Assembly (NCBI GenBank): GCA_052390495.1 | Contig: JBQTGW010000020.1 | Coordinates: 1-64,000 of the forward strand | From: GCA-003244245 sp052390495 | Lineage (GTDB): Bacteria > Actinomycetota > Actinomycetes > Mycobacteriales > Pseudonocardiaceae | DNA length: 64,000 bases | Reading direction: 5' to 3' | In this document: piece by piece, positions 6,964 to 15,899 of the stretch | How positions within the stretch are numbered: position 1 is the stretch's first letter | Layout of the letters: each line of letters begins with the position of its first letter | Translations under genes and position numbers: made by a program | The notes under the pieces: model-generated | What the model was told of the DNA's origin: nothing | Database searches by the model: none | The model's input: only the letters and a program-made list of their open reading frames with translations

Positions 6964-9333
6964 ATGATGCGGGGATCTGGAGACGTAGAAGACGAAGCCG
7001 TGCACGACCAACACAGCGCCGCGCCGATCGACGGAAGTTGCGGGTCGGCACCTGACGGGACATCGGAGGCGCTGGCACCTGACGGGATACCAGAGGCACC
7101 GACAGCCCACGGGACACCAGAGGCGCCAGCGGCCGATGGGACGTCAGGGGCGCCACCTGCGGACGAGGTGCGACGACTACTCGCCGGTGAGCATCACGAC
7201 CCGCACTCGGTACTCGGCGTCCACCCGCACCTCGACGGTGCCGTGATCCGGATACTGCGCCCGCATGCCGACGAGGTGACCGTGCTCATCGACGGTGCGC
7301 AGTACCCGCTTCAGCGCACCGCCGAAGGGCTGTTCCACGCCGTAGTGCCCACTGCGCCAGGTGACTACCGGCTGCGGGTGCGCCACGGCGATCACATCGA
7401 CACCACCGACGACCCCTACCGTTGGCTGCCGACGCTGGGCGAGGTCGATCTGCACCTGATCGGGGAGGGCCGTCACGAACGGCTGTGGGACGTACTGGGA
7501 GCGCACCTGCGGACCTACCCCACTCCCAATGGAACCGTCGAGGGCACCTCATTCGCGGTCTGGGCACCGCATGCCCGCGGGGTGCGGGTGTGCGGGGACT
7601 TCGACGGCTGGTCCGGGGTGGCCACCCCGATGCGCTCCTTGGGTTCCTCCGGGATATGGGAGATCTTCCTCCCCGGCGTCGGCCCCGGCACGCACTACAA
7701 GTTCCGCATCCTGGGCGCGGACGGCAACTGGCACGAGAAGGCGGACCCGATGGCCCGCGCCACCGAGATCCCTCCACACACCGCCTCGGTGGTCGCCGCT
7801 GCGGCTGCCCACGAGTGGACCGACAGTGACTGGCTCACCCACCGGGCGACAGCCAAGCAGATCGCCGAGCCGATGAGCGTCTACGAGGTCCACCTGGGGT
7901 CCTGGAAGCAGGGGCTCGGTTACCGGGAGCTGGCCGACGAGCTCGTCGAACATGTCAAGACCGCCGGGTTCACCCACATCGAGCTGCTACCGGTGGCCGA
8001 GCACCCGTTCGGCGGCTCCTGGGGTTACCAGGTCAGCTCCTACTACGCGCCGAGCGCGCGCTACGGCTCCCCCGACGACTTCCGCTACTTCGTCGATACC
8101 CTGCACGGCGCCGGGATCGGCGTCCTCATCGACTGGGTGCCCGCGCACTTCCCGCGCGACGAATGGGCGCTGGCCTGCTTCGACGGCTCGCCCTGCTACG
8201 AGCACGCCGACCCGAGGCGGGGCGCGCATCCCGACTGGGGCACCCTGATCTTTGACTTCGGGCGCAACGAAGTCCGCAACTTCCTGGTGGCCAACGCGCT
8301 GTACTGGCTTGAGGAATTCCACATCGACGGCCTGCGGGTGGACGCCGTGGCGTCGATGCTCTATCTGGACTACTCCCGCGAGCACGGCCAATGGGAGCCC
8401 AATGTTCACGGTGGCAGGGAGAACCTGGAGGCGATGGCGTTCCTGCAGGAGATGAACGCGACCGTCTACAAGCGGCACTCCGGCGTCATGACGATCGCCG
8501 AGGAATCCACCGCCTGGCCCGGGGTCACCCGCCCGACCCATCTGGGTGGCCTGGGCTTCGGCTTCAAGTGGAACATGGGCTGGATGCACGACACGCTCGA
8601 CTATGTCGGGCACGATCCGGTGCACCGCACCTATCACCACAATCAATTGACGTTCTCGCTGGTGTATGCCTGGAGCGAAAACTACGTGCTGCCGCTCTCC
8701 CATGACGAGGTGGTGCACGGCAAGGGCTCGCTGTGGACCCGGATGCCGGGAGACGACTGGAACAAGGCGGCCAATCTGCGGGCACTGCTGGCCTACATGT
8801 GGGCCCACCCCGGCAAGCAGGTGCTGTTCATGGGTGGTGAGTTCGGGCAGCACGCGGAATGGGCCGAAAGCCGCTCGCTGGACTGGAACCTGCTGGCAGA
8901 CCCACTACACAGCGGGCTGCTACAGCTGGTCGGGGACCTCAACGCCACCTACCGGTCCCGCCGGGCGCTCTTCAGCCAGGACCACACCCCAGCCGGGTTC
9001 GAGTGGATCGATGCGAACGACGCTGATGGCAATGTGCTGAGCTTCTTGCGCTGGGGCGACGACGGGTCGGTGCTGGCCTGCCTGGCGAACTTCGCAGGCA
9101 CCCCACACGAGGACTACCGGGTCGGGCTGCCGTTCCCTGGACGTTGGAGCGAGGCGCTCAACACTGATTCCGAGAGCTACGGGGGCTCCGGCGTCGGCAA
9201 TCTCGGTGAGGTCATCGCCGTCGAGCACCCGTGGCATGGCCGACCGTGCTCGGCGGTGCTGCGGCTGCCGCCAGCCGGCGTGCTGTGGCTCGTCCCCGCG
9301 ACCTCGGGAAACCTGGACGCCAGCGGCCCGTAG
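6964..9333 (+). CDS. glgB: 1,4-alpha-glucan branching enzyme
   Basis: About 789 residues. GlgB introduces alpha-1,6 branches into glycogen. It has an N-terminal extension, a CBM48/E-set region (GTSFAVWAPHARGVRVCGDF) and a GH13 catalytic barrel with the nucleophile in GLRVDAVASM, the acid/base in TIAEESTAWPG and the third carboxylate in LSHDEVVHG. The first 70 residues include four 9-residue repeats (7048-7155). The start is uncertain: ATG at 6964 is chosen over ATG at 6937, which has no ribosome site, and GTG at 7000 is another option. It stands alone here, without glgE, treS or pep2 beside it. Confidence 0.95.
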   Translation: MMRGSGDVEDEAVHDQHSAAPIDGSCGSAPDGTSEALAPDGIPEAPTAHGTPEAPAADGTSGAPPADEVRRLLAGEHHDPHSVLGVHPHLDGAVIRILRPHADEVTVLIDGAQYPLQRTAEGLFHAVVPTAPGDYRLRVRHGDHIDTTDDPYRWLPTLGEVDLHLIGEGRHERLWDVLGAHLRTYPTPNGTVEGTSFAVWAPHARGVRVCGDFDGWSGVATPMRSLGSSGIWEIFLPGVGPGTHYKFRILGADGNWHEKADPMARATEIPPHTASVVAAAAAHEWTDSDWLTHRATAKQIAEPMSVYEVHLGSWKQGLGYRELADELVEHVKTAGFTHIELLPVAEHPFGGSWGYQVSSYYAPSARYGSPDDFRYFVDTLHGAGIGVLIDWVPAHFPRDEWALACFDGSPCYEHADPRRGAHPDWGTLIFDFGRNEVRNFLVANALYWLEEFHIDGLRVDAVASMLYLDYSREHGQWEPNVHGGRENLEAMAFLQEMNATVYKRHSGVMTIAEESTAWPGVTRPTHLGGLGFGFKWNMGWMHDTLDYVGHDPVHRTYHHNQLTFSLVYAWSENYVLPLSHDEVVHGKGSLWTRMPGDDWNKAANLRALLAYMWAHPGKQVLFMGGEFGQHAEWAESRSLDWNLLADPLHSGLLQLVGDLNATYRSRRALFSQDHTPAGFEWIDANDADGNVLSFLRWGDDGSVLACLANFAGTPHEDYRVGLPFPGRWSEALNTDSESYGGSGVGNLGEVIAVEHPWHGRPCSAVLRLPPAGVLWLVPATSGNLDASGP
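7048..7155 (+). repeat. 27-bp in-frame minisatellite in glgB 5' end
   Basis: Four adjacent 27-bp units (7048-7074, 7075-7101, 7102-7128, 7129-7155) encode degenerate copies of a nine-residue motif such as APDGTSEAL, APDGIPEAP and TAHGTPEAP. The unit keeps the frame, so copy-number change would only lengthen or shorten a disordered N-terminal tail of GlgB. Confidence 0.8.
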
Positions 9334-9370
9334 CGCGTCCCCCCATAGCGCGTCCCCCCATACCACGTCC
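9331..9370. repeat. 15-bp tandem repeat over the glgB stop
   Basis: TAGCGCGTCCCCCCA occurs twice in a row (9331-9345, 9346-9360), followed by a degenerate partial third unit (9361-9370). The first copy begins with the glgB stop codon. Confidence 0.75.
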
Positions 9371-9390
9371 GGGAGTGCGAAACTGGGTCG

Positions 9391-10803
9391 ATGCCTTCGT
9401 CCTGCCCCGCCACGCCCACGCAGCGCGGCGTGCTGCTGGTGGTACTACTTGCGCTGCTGCTCACTATCGGGGGCTGCGGGATCACGATCGGCCGGAGTCC
9501 GCAGCCAGACGACAGCGCGGTCGTCGGTCCGGTGGATACCAGCGTCCTGCGCGGGGCCGAGAGTGGCCCGATTGATGTGCTGGCCGCAGCCACCGTGCTC
9601 GACCTACAGTCCTACTGGAGGGCGACGTTCGAGGACGCCTTCGGAGCACCGTGGCGCGACCTTGCAGGCGGGTTCCACTCAGTGGACACCAGCGACCGCC
9701 AGGCGCCACCACCGCCATGCCTGCAGGCGTCCACCCAGGTGAAGGGCAATGCCTTCTACTGCGCGGACGCAGACGCCATCGCCTGGGACCGGGCCACGTT
9801 GTTTCCCACCCTGGTGGAGCGCAACGGCGACGGCGGGGTGGTGGTGGTCCTCGCCCACGAAATGGGCCATGCCGTGCACAACCGGCTCGGCATCACCCCA
9901 GCGGAGGAGCGGCGTAATCCCGGCCGCTACCCGACAATCCTCACCGAAGCGATGGCGGACTGCTATGCCGGATCTTTCGTGCGGTGGGTAGCCGAAGGTA
10001 ATGCCGAACATCTACGCCTGGGCCAGCGAGAGCTTGATCTCGCGCTCAGTGCGCTGGTGACCTTCCGGGACCCGGTGGGTATCTCAGCGGCGAACATCGA
10101 GGCACATGGCAACGCCTTCGACCGGGTCTCGGCGTTCCAGGACGGTTACCAGCAGGGCGCAGCACTGTGCGCAGGCTTCACAGTGGCCAACCGGGATTTC
10201 ACCCAGCGACCTTTCACCAGCCGCGACGACCTGCTCCGGGGCGGCAACCTGGCCTTCGCCGAGCTCGTCCGGTCGATCACGCCGGACCTGGATGCGTACT
10301 TCGCGGGTCTGGTCACCGCGCGGGGTGGCCGGTGGCAGCCACCACAGGTGCGCCCCGGTCGGCAGGCCCGCGAATGCACGGACAATCAGGGCCCGGTCGC
10401 GTTCTGCCCCGCCGAGGACCCCGCCGAAGTCGACACCATCGAACTCGACAGCTCCGGTCAACTACCCACATTGCACAGTCAGATCGGGGACTACTCGACC
10501 GGAACCCTGCTGGCCAGCCGATACAGCCTGGCCGCACTGGACGCCCTCGGCCAGCCAACCGAGGGCCGGGAGGCCAGCCAGAACGTGTTATGCCTGGCAG
10601 GCACCTACACCCGTGAACTGCTAGTGCGCAGGACGGGCTTCGGTCTGTCCCCCGGCGATCTGGACGAGGCCGTCCAGGTACTACTCCGCTTCGACTACGG
10701 CTCCCGCGACGTGGCAGGCCAAGGACTGCGCTCGGGTTTCGAGCGGGTGGACGAGTTCCGGGCGGGGGCCCTCGACGGAATTGCCGCCTGCGGCGACCCG
10801 TGA
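9391..10803 (+). CDS. Neutral zinc metallopeptidase lipoprotein
   Basis: 470 residues. The N-terminus is a lipoprotein signal: basic start, hydrophobic VLLVVLLALLLTIGGC with the lipobox cysteine near residue 30. The zinc motif HEMGHAVHNRLG (HExxH) lies near residue 155, followed by a probable third ligand region in TEAMADCYAGSF. This matches predicted neutral zinc metallopeptidases of actinobacteria, exported and anchored on the outer face of the membrane. The substrate is unknown. It converges on the thioredoxin-TPR gene, and its stop codon sits inside the palindromic terminator-like repeat at 10797-10842. Confidence 0.85.
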   Translation: MPSSCPATPTQRGVLLVVLLALLLTIGGCGITIGRSPQPDDSAVVGPVDTSVLRGAESGPIDVLAAATVLDLQSYWRATFEDAFGAPWRDLAGGFHSVDTSDRQAPPPPCLQASTQVKGNAFYCADADAIAWDRATLFPTLVERNGDGGVVVVLAHEMGHAVHNRLGITPAEERRNPGRYPTILTEAMADCYAGSFVRWVAEGNAEHLRLGQRELDLALSALVTFRDPVGISAANIEAHGNAFDRVSAFQDGYQQGAALCAGFTVANRDFTQRPFTSRDDLLRGGNLAFAELVRSITPDLDAYFAGLVTARGGRWQPPQVRPGRQARECTDNQGPVAFCPAEDPAEVDTIELDSSGQLPTLHSQIGDYSTGTLLASRYSLAALDALGQPTEGREASQNVLCLAGTYTRELLVRRTGFGLSPGDLDEAVQVLLRFDYGSRDVAGQGLRSGFERVDEFRAGALDGIAACGDP

Positions 10804-10842
10804 GTGGCGATCGTCGCTATAGCCACCATCGCCACTCACGGG
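10797..10842. terminator. Palindromic repeat/bidirectional terminator, copy 1
   Basis: CCCGTGAGTGGCGAT (10797-10811) and ATCGCCACTCACGGG (10828-10842) form a perfect 15-bp stem around a 16-nt loop. It fills exactly the gap between two convergent genes and contains the stop codon of the metallopeptidase. A copy with 44 of 46 identical bases lies at 33430-33475 in the same kind of position. Confidence 0.8.
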
Positions 10843-11814
10843 TCAGAACAGGGCGCGGGCTAGGGCGCGGCGGGCGGCGGCGAGCCGCGGGTCGTCGGGG
10901 GGGAAAAGCTCGAACAGCTCGACCAGGTGCGCCCTGGCCCGGTCACGGTCGTCTCCGGTCAACCGGCGCACGGCGGCGACCAGTCGCTCGAAGGCCCGCT
11001 CCACCTGCTGGTCGGCCATCTCGGCGTCGGCCGCGGCGAGCTGCGCGCCGACATCGTCGGGTGCGGCATCGGCCCTGGCTACGGCGGACGGATCGACCGA
11101 TTCGACCCGAGCCAGGAAACGGACCTGGGCCAGCGCGGCCTTGGCCTGCTCATTGCCCGGCTCGTTGTCCACGATCTGCTGGTAGGCGGACTGCGCTGCC
11201 ACATAGTCACCGGCCTGCACAGCAGCCTCGGCGGCAGTGAATCGGGGATCATCGGGGTAGGGATCCTCGGACTGGGGCTGCCCGGCACCAGTGCCTGCCG
11301 CGGCCTGCTCGGCGGCTTTGATGCCCGGCATCTGGTCCCGCAGCGCATCCAGCATCCCGGTGATCCACTCCCGAACCTGCTTCTCGGGCAAGGCACCGGC
11401 GAACGCGTCCACCGGCTGACCCCCGGCGATCGCGACGACGGCGGGAATGGACTGGACACCGAAGAGCGCAGCGATCCCGGGATTCGCGTCGACATCCACC
11501 TTGGCCAGCACCCACGTACCACCGCCTGCCTCGGCGAGCCGTTCGAGGACCGGGGACAACTGCTTACACGGACCGCACCAGGTCGCCCAGAGATCCACCA
11601 CGACCGGCACCTGGACGGACCGCTGGACGACCTCGGCCTGGAAGCTCTGCTCGGTGACATCCACGATCCACTGGCTGCCCCCACCGGTCCGGGTGGCACC
11701 TCGCTCCTGCTGCTTGCCCGCTGAATCGGCCCGCGCCTTGAGCGCGGACAGATCAACGGCGCCGGAGACGACCGCGGACATGGGTCGGGTCTGCTGCGGC
11801 TTGGGCCTGCTCAC
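10843..11814 (-). CDS. Thioredoxin-like co-chaperone with TPR tail (YbbN/CnoX-like)
   Basis: About 323 residues. A thioredoxin fold carries the redox motif WATWCGPCKQL, followed by the cis-proline region VQSIPAVVAI, then a C-terminal helical TPR-like region (AAEAAVQAGDYVAAQSAYQQ onward). This is the layout of YbbN/CnoX proteins, which bind chaperonin and protect substrates under oxidative stress. Unlike some family members it keeps the CxxC cysteines, so redox activity is possible. The GTG at 11814 is preferred; the frame is open to 11844. It is monocistronic. Confidence 0.85.
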   Translation of the reverse strand: MSRPKPQQTRPMSAVVSGAVDLSALKARADSAGKQQERGATRTGGGSQWIVDVTEQSFQAEVVQRSVQVPVVVDLWATWCGPCKQLSPVLERLAEAGGGTWVLAKVDVDANPGIAALFGVQSIPAVVAIAGGQPVDAFAGALPEKQVREWITGMLDALRDQMPGIKAAEQAAAGTGAGQPQSEDPYPDDPRFTAAEAAVQAGDYVAAQSAYQQIVDNEPGNEQAKAALAQVRFLARVESVDPSAVARADAAPDDVGAQLAAADAEMADQQVERAFERLVAAVRRLTGDDRDRARAHLVELFELFPPDDPRLAAARRALARALF

Positions 11815-11885
11815 GCCTACCATGCCTACCATCCTGGCACGCATCCGACGAAGGGTTGGCCCCGGTCACTCCGATCAGCAGCACA

Positions 11886-13631
11886 TTAGAACCGGGCCGG
11901 TTCGCGATACTCGCCCCACTGCGCCTTCAGCGCACCACAGATCTCCCCCAGGCTGGCCTCGGCGCGCACCGCGGCGAGCATCGGCTCGATGAGGTTACCT
12001 GCGCCGCCCGCGACCTCGATCATCGCTGCCAGCGCCCGCTGGACACCCGCCTCATCGCGCTGCGAACGACGTCGCGCCAGCACCCGGTTCTGCGCACGCT
12101 CGACCTCGTGGCTGACCCGCAGGATCTCCAGCTCGTCGGTGACCGATTCGGTGAGAGTGTTCACGCCGACGATCTTCTTGTCACCCTTCTCCAGCGCTCG
12201 CTGGTAGGTGAAAGCGGCGTCGGCGATCTCGCCGGTGAACCAGCCGTCCTCGATGCCGCGCAGGATGCCGGAGGTCATTTCACCAATGGGGTGCTCACCC
12301 GAGGGCACCGCGGCCGCCGCCATGTCCTTGATCCGGGTGAAGATCCGCTCGGCTTCGGCCTCGATCCGGTCGGTCAGCGCCTCGACGTACCAGGAACCAC
12401 CCAGTGGGTCGATCACATTGGCCACCCCGGACTCCTCCATGATCACCTGCTGGGTGCGCAGCGCGATCTCGGCGGAACGCTCGCTCGGTAGCGCCAGCGT
12501 CTCGTCCAGGGCATTGGTGTGCATCGAGTTGGTCCCACCCAGCACGCCCGCAAGTGCCTCGATGGCGGTGCGCACCACGTTGTTGTACGGCTGCTGCGCG
12601 GTCAGCGAGACACCCGCAGTCTGGGTATGAAAGCGCATCCACAGCGCCTTCTCGCTGGTCACACCGTAGACCTCGCGCATCCAGCGAGCCCAGATCCGCC
12701 GGGCCGCACGGAACTTGGCGATTTCTTCGAAGAAGTCCACATGAGCGTCGAAGAAGAACGTCAGGCCGCTTGCGAAGCGGTTGACGTCGAGTCCGCGGGA
12801 GCGGCCCAGCTCCACATAACCGAAGCCGTCGGCCAGCGTGAACGCCAGTTCCTGCGCGGCCGTCGCGCCGGCTTCCCGGATGTGGTAACCGGAGATCGAC
12901 AATGGCTTGTAGGCCGGGATTTTCGCTGTGCAGTACTCCATCAGATCACCGATGAGCCGTAGGTGCGGTTCCGGGGTGAACAGCCACTCCTTCTGGGCGA
13001 TGTACTCCTTGAAAATATCTGTCTGCAAGGTGCCATTGAGCTTTTCGATCGCCATGCCCTGTCGTTCCGCGGCGACCAGGTACATACAGAACACCGGCAC
13101 CGCGGGGCCGGAGATCGTCATCGACGTGGTGACCTGCTCCAGCGGAATATCGGCGAACAGGACGTCCATATCGGCGGCGCTGTCGATCGCCACCCCGCAG
13201 TGCCCCACTTCACCCAGGCTGCGCGGATCGTCCGAGTCGTAGCCCATCAGGGTGGGCATGTCGAAGGCGACCGAAAGCCCACCACCGCCGTTTCGCAGAA
13301 TCTGCTTGTAGCGCTCGTTGGTCTGCTCGGCGTTGCCGAAGCCCGCGAACTGACGGATCGTCCAGGTCCGCCCGCGGTACCCGGTGGAGTGGATGCCCCG
13401 GGTGAAGGGATACTCGCCCGGCCAGCCGATCCGCTCGAAGTCCTCGACGGTCTCCCCCTCGCGCGGTCCGTACACCGGCTCAACGTCGAGACCGGACAGC
13501 GTGGTGAAGTCTGCGTCTCGGACCTTCCCCCGCGCTTCGGCCTCGGCGTAGCGGCGCCGCCAGCGCTCCCGGCCAGCCTGCGGGTCGGCACTCTGGGGGT
13601 CGCCGGTGCGACGGTCGTAGGCACTGGTCAT
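11886..13631 (-). CDS. icmA: Acyl-CoA mutase large subunit, isobutyryl-CoA mutase type
   Basis: 581 residues: a catalytic barrel of the methylmalonyl-CoA mutase family without the C-terminal B12-binding domain, so a separate small subunit must exist elsewhere. Substrate-pocket positions that are Tyr89 and Arg207 in methylmalonyl-CoA mutase align here with Phe95 (TIRQFAGFG) and Gln213 (KEYIAQKEW), spaced 118 residues apart as expected. Phe/Gln is the known signature of isobutyryl-CoA mutase, which interconverts isobutyryl- and n-butyryl-CoA. It is divergent from a marR gene, with a 14-bp palindrome in its leader. The MeaB chaperone gene lies 2.4 kb away. Confidence 0.85.
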   Translation of the reverse strand: MTSAYDRRTGDPQSADPQAGRERWRRRYAEAEARGKVRDADFTTLSGLDVEPVYGPREGETVEDFERIGWPGEYPFTRGIHSTGYRGRTWTIRQFAGFGNAEQTNERYKQILRNGGGGLSVAFDMPTLMGYDSDDPRSLGEVGHCGVAIDSAADMDVLFADIPLEQVTTSMTISGPAVPVFCMYLVAAERQGMAIEKLNGTLQTDIFKEYIAQKEWLFTPEPHLRLIGDLMEYCTAKIPAYKPLSISGYHIREAGATAAQELAFTLADGFGYVELGRSRGLDVNRFASGLTFFFDAHVDFFEEIAKFRAARRIWARWMREVYGVTSEKALWMRFHTQTAGVSLTAQQPYNNVVRTAIEALAGVLGGTNSMHTNALDETLALPSERSAEIALRTQQVIMEESGVANVIDPLGGSWYVEALTDRIEAEAERIFTRIKDMAAAAVPSGEHPIGEMTSGILRGIEDGWFTGEIADAAFTYQRALEKGDKKIVGVNTLTESVTDELEILRVSHEVERAQNRVLARRRSQRDEAGVQRALAAMIEVAGGAGNLIEPMLAAVRAEASLGEICGALKAQWGEYREPARF

Positions 13632-13667
13632 GACGAGCCTCCTGGCAGGCCGATGTTACGTCCGACT

Positions 13668-13681
13668 GTAGGACGTCCTAC
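13668..13681. promoter_or_regulatory. 14-bp perfect palindrome, probable operator
   Basis: GTAGGACGTCCTAC is a perfect palindrome 37 bp upstream of the mutase start and 54 bp upstream of the divergent marR-type start. A further ACGTCC half-site lies at its 5' side. This is the expected place and symmetry for the binding site of the dimeric MarR protein; binding is inference. Confidence 0.55.
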
Positions 13682-13734
13682 TAAAACTCGCCAGGGTGCG
13701 TCGGGTCACAAGCGTGAGCAGCTACGGTTCACTC

Positions 13735-14247
13735 ATGGTGTCCCATCATCCACTGCCGTTCGACCCGATCGATCGCGCCGCGCAGCTGTGGCAAGACCGG
13801 ATCGGACCCTCCGGGACGATGGCCGCCGTCACCAATGTGATGCGCGTGCAGCAGATCCTGCAGTCCGCGGTCGATGCGGCGCTGCGCCCGCACGGTCTGA
13901 CCTTCGCCCGGTACGAGGCGCTGGTGCTGCTGTTCTTCTCCCGCCAGGGCAGCCTGCCGATGAAGGTCATGGGCCAGCGGCTGCAACTGCACCCGACCAG
14001 CGTGACCAACATCGTCGACCGGCTGGAGGCCGACCAGCTGGTCGAGCGCACCGCCCACCCCACTGATCGGCGCACCACCCTGGTGGCGATCACCGAGTCG
14101 GGGCGACAGCGCCAGAAGATGGCCACGGTGGCACTCACCGACATCGACTTCGGCCTCGTCGGGCTGGACGCCGAGCAGAGCACACAACTCACCGCGCTGC
14201 TCACCCAGGTGCGCCGCGCCGCAGGCGACTTCACCGACCCGCAGTGA
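13735..14247 (+). CDS. MarR-family transcriptional regulator
   Basis: 170 residues with the winged-helix core of MarR proteins: LTFARYEALVLLFF, LPMKVMGQRLQLHPTSVTNI as the recognition helix region and LVERTAHPTDRRTTLVAIT as the wing. The ATG at 13735 is preceded 6 nt upstream by TACGGT, which suggests a leaderless transcript. It is divergent from the isobutyryl-CoA mutase gene with an intervening palindrome, so control of that gene and itself is likely. The effector may be an acyl-CoA (inference). Confidence 0.85.
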   Translation: MVSHHPLPFDPIDRAAQLWQDRIGPSGTMAAVTNVMRVQQILQSAVDAALRPHGLTFARYEALVLLFFSRQGSLPMKVMGQRLQLHPTSVTNIVDRLEADQLVERTAHPTDRRTTLVAITESGRQRQKMATVALTDIDFGLVGLDAEQSTQLTALLTQVRRAAGDFTDPQ

Positions 14248-14392
14248 GTCCGGGTCGGTGAAGTCGACTGTCGACCTTTCTTCTTGCGCTACGTGACGTC
14301 AAACCCGGCACGTGATGTCAAGCAAGTAGGTACCCGTCTGCATATCCGCAGTTTGTGTTGCGGCGCTGCCACTCGCTCCCCCAGCGGTGGAC

Positions 14393-14911
14393 TCAGCGTG
14401 CTTTGCCGCGTACCGGCTCGGGCTCGGCATCGGCCGGTGTGACGGGCTCAGGTAGCATCCGGTTCTCCACCGCTCGGGCGACCATCGCCGCACGTGTATT
14501 AACACCGAGCTTGGCAAAGATCCGACGAAGATAAGACGAAACGGTGAACGAGCTGATCTCGAGTACCGCAGCAATCGTCTTGTTCGGGTACCCCTGGGCT
14601 ACCATGAGCGCGACCTCCGTCTCGCGCCTGCTGAGCGGGCTGCCAACCGACGTCCCATACTGAGAACCAGCCGCCTCGAGCCGACACCGGACATCATCGA
14701 CCTGCAGGTCCAAGATGGCACCCTTGGCCGCGCTCAAGGACCCGGGACCCTGCCTGCGTACCAGAGTCACCAGGTGGCGCACCACGTTTTCTATCGTATC
14801 GAGACTATCGATCCGGCCGATCCCGGCGCCATGGATCCCGGCGCCGGCCGCCCCTGCACTAGCGACCACCGTCAGCACGTCCCCCCTGCTCGATCGCGTC
14901 AGTTCCGCCAT
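14393..14911 (-). CDS. LuxR-type HTH regulator
   Basis: 172 residues. The C-terminal half is a LuxR/GerE helix-turn-helix: LSRRETEVALMVAQGYPNKT, then SSFTVSSYLRRIFAKLGVNT. The N-terminal 100 residues show no receiver, GAF or ATPase motif that I can recognise and are Gly/Ala rich at the start. The ligand is unknown. The gene-free region upstream holds a promoter with a 22-bp-spaced direct repeat on the other strand, which could be its target. Confidence 0.78.
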   Translation of the reverse strand: MAELTRSSRGDVLTVVASAGAAGAGIHGAGIGRIDSLDTIENVVRHLVTLVRRQGPGSLSAAKGAILDLQVDDVRCRLEAAGSQYGTSVGSPLSRRETEVALMVAQGYPNKTIAAVLEISSFTVSSYLRRIFAKLGVNTRAAMVARAVENRMLPEPVTPADAEPEPVRGKAR

Positions 14912-15421
14912 CGCGATTGCGACGGCATGTCAGCGATTCCCCCACAATACTCCGACCGAGTGTAGAGCACACCGTGAGGATCGCGGAACACTTCGTCACT
15001 GTAAGCCGCGCCACACGTCCGAACGACGTCCCTTAGTGGTCACCCACTCGTGTCGACTGCGGATATTTATTGACTTGGAGTGGATCGGAAGCGTATTTGG
15101 GGTGGATCGGAAGCGGGACAACGCGGATCACTCATCCGGCAGCGGTTAACCGATCACCAACCCCGCGGGCAACCGGGCCGCACTGGTCGGAGCTGACGCC
15201 CACCCTGGCGCCGGATCGAGACGGCGCCGACGACCGCTCGCCGGTGCCGCGCGAATCCGGGTGAATGGACACATTTTAGCATCCCGCTTGATTACCCCAC
15301 TGGGTTACCAAAATCGCACGCTACAGCACCACGGTACCAGGAATCAGCGGCTGGTTAGGCCGATTTATAACATTTACGATCGGAGCGGCGGATACAGTAG
15401 GCAAGACAAGGAGATTGCTCG
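14912..15421. other. AT-richer intergenic region with direct-repeat promoter
   Basis: This stretch of about 510 bp separates the LuxR gene from the divergent acidic protein. It contains a possible promoter at 15070-15115 and becomes AT-rich towards 15421, ending in AAGGAGA before the ATG. No coding frame is convincing. The long leader (about 320 nt from the promoter to the start codon) might carry RNA structure, but I see no named riboswitch. Confidence 0.45.
15070..15115 (+). promoter_or_regulatory. Promoter-like site with paired direct repeats
   Basis: TTGACT (15070-15075) and TATTTG (15094-15099) are 18 bp apart. The 14-mer GTGGATCGGAAGCG occurs at 15080-15093 and again at 15102-15115, exactly 22 bp apart or two helical turns. 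That arrangement suits a dimeric activator or repressor over the promoter. Confidence 0.42.
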
Positions 15422-15850
15422 ATGAATAATCCAGATGAATTTTCAGAAGAGCTCGACGTGGACACTTCCAGTGCAGCGGAGGACGACGATAATAATGATA
15501 ATGACGATGACGACGCTGCTACTGCTCGGCTCCTGCGTTCAGGCCGCGCATGCACGCTCTTCGCCGTCGTGAACGCTAATGGAACACTGGCCCGCGGGTG
15601 CGGCGCGCGCTCATCCAGGAGGGTCCCCGGCTCCGCCGGAGTATATGAGGTGATCTTCGACCGCAACGTGCGGGACTGTGCCTACGTCGCGACTATAGGA
15701 CTGTCCGGCAGCATCAACTCTTCACCACCTGGGGAGATTACGGTCGTGGGACGCTTCAACAATGTGAACGGGGTATTCATCACCACACACAACAGCACGG
15801 GCCAGCTGACTAATCGCGGATTCCACCTCGCAGTCCATTGCTGCTGCTAG
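15422..15850 (+). CDS. Small protein: acidic N-tail plus FAVVNANGTLARG-type beta domain
   Basis: 142 residues. Residues 1-40 are strongly acidic and Asn/Asp-rich. Residues 42-139 resemble a recurring beta-rich domain recalled from many actinobacterial and collagen-like/tail-fibre-like proteins, with FAVVNANGTLARGCG, YEVIFDRNVRDCAYVATIG, GVFITTHNSTG and GFHLAVHCCC. Three cysteines end the chain and three more are spread through the domain. There is no signal peptide. AAGGAGA lies 9 nt before the ATG. The codons are AT-richer than in neighbouring genes, which hints at acquisition. Function unknown; the divergent LuxR gene may control it. Confidence 0.68.
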   Translation: MNNPDEFSEELDVDTSSAAEDDDNNDNDDDDAATARLLRSGRACTLFAVVNANGTLARGCGARSSRRVPGSAGVYEVIFDRNVRDCAYVATIGLSGSINSSPPGEITVVGRFNNVNGVFITTHNSTGQLTNRGFHLAVHCCC

Positions 15851-15899
15851 TAAGATCCCACTGAAATTTCCGCCGATAACGAATCATGATCGTTCGAGG

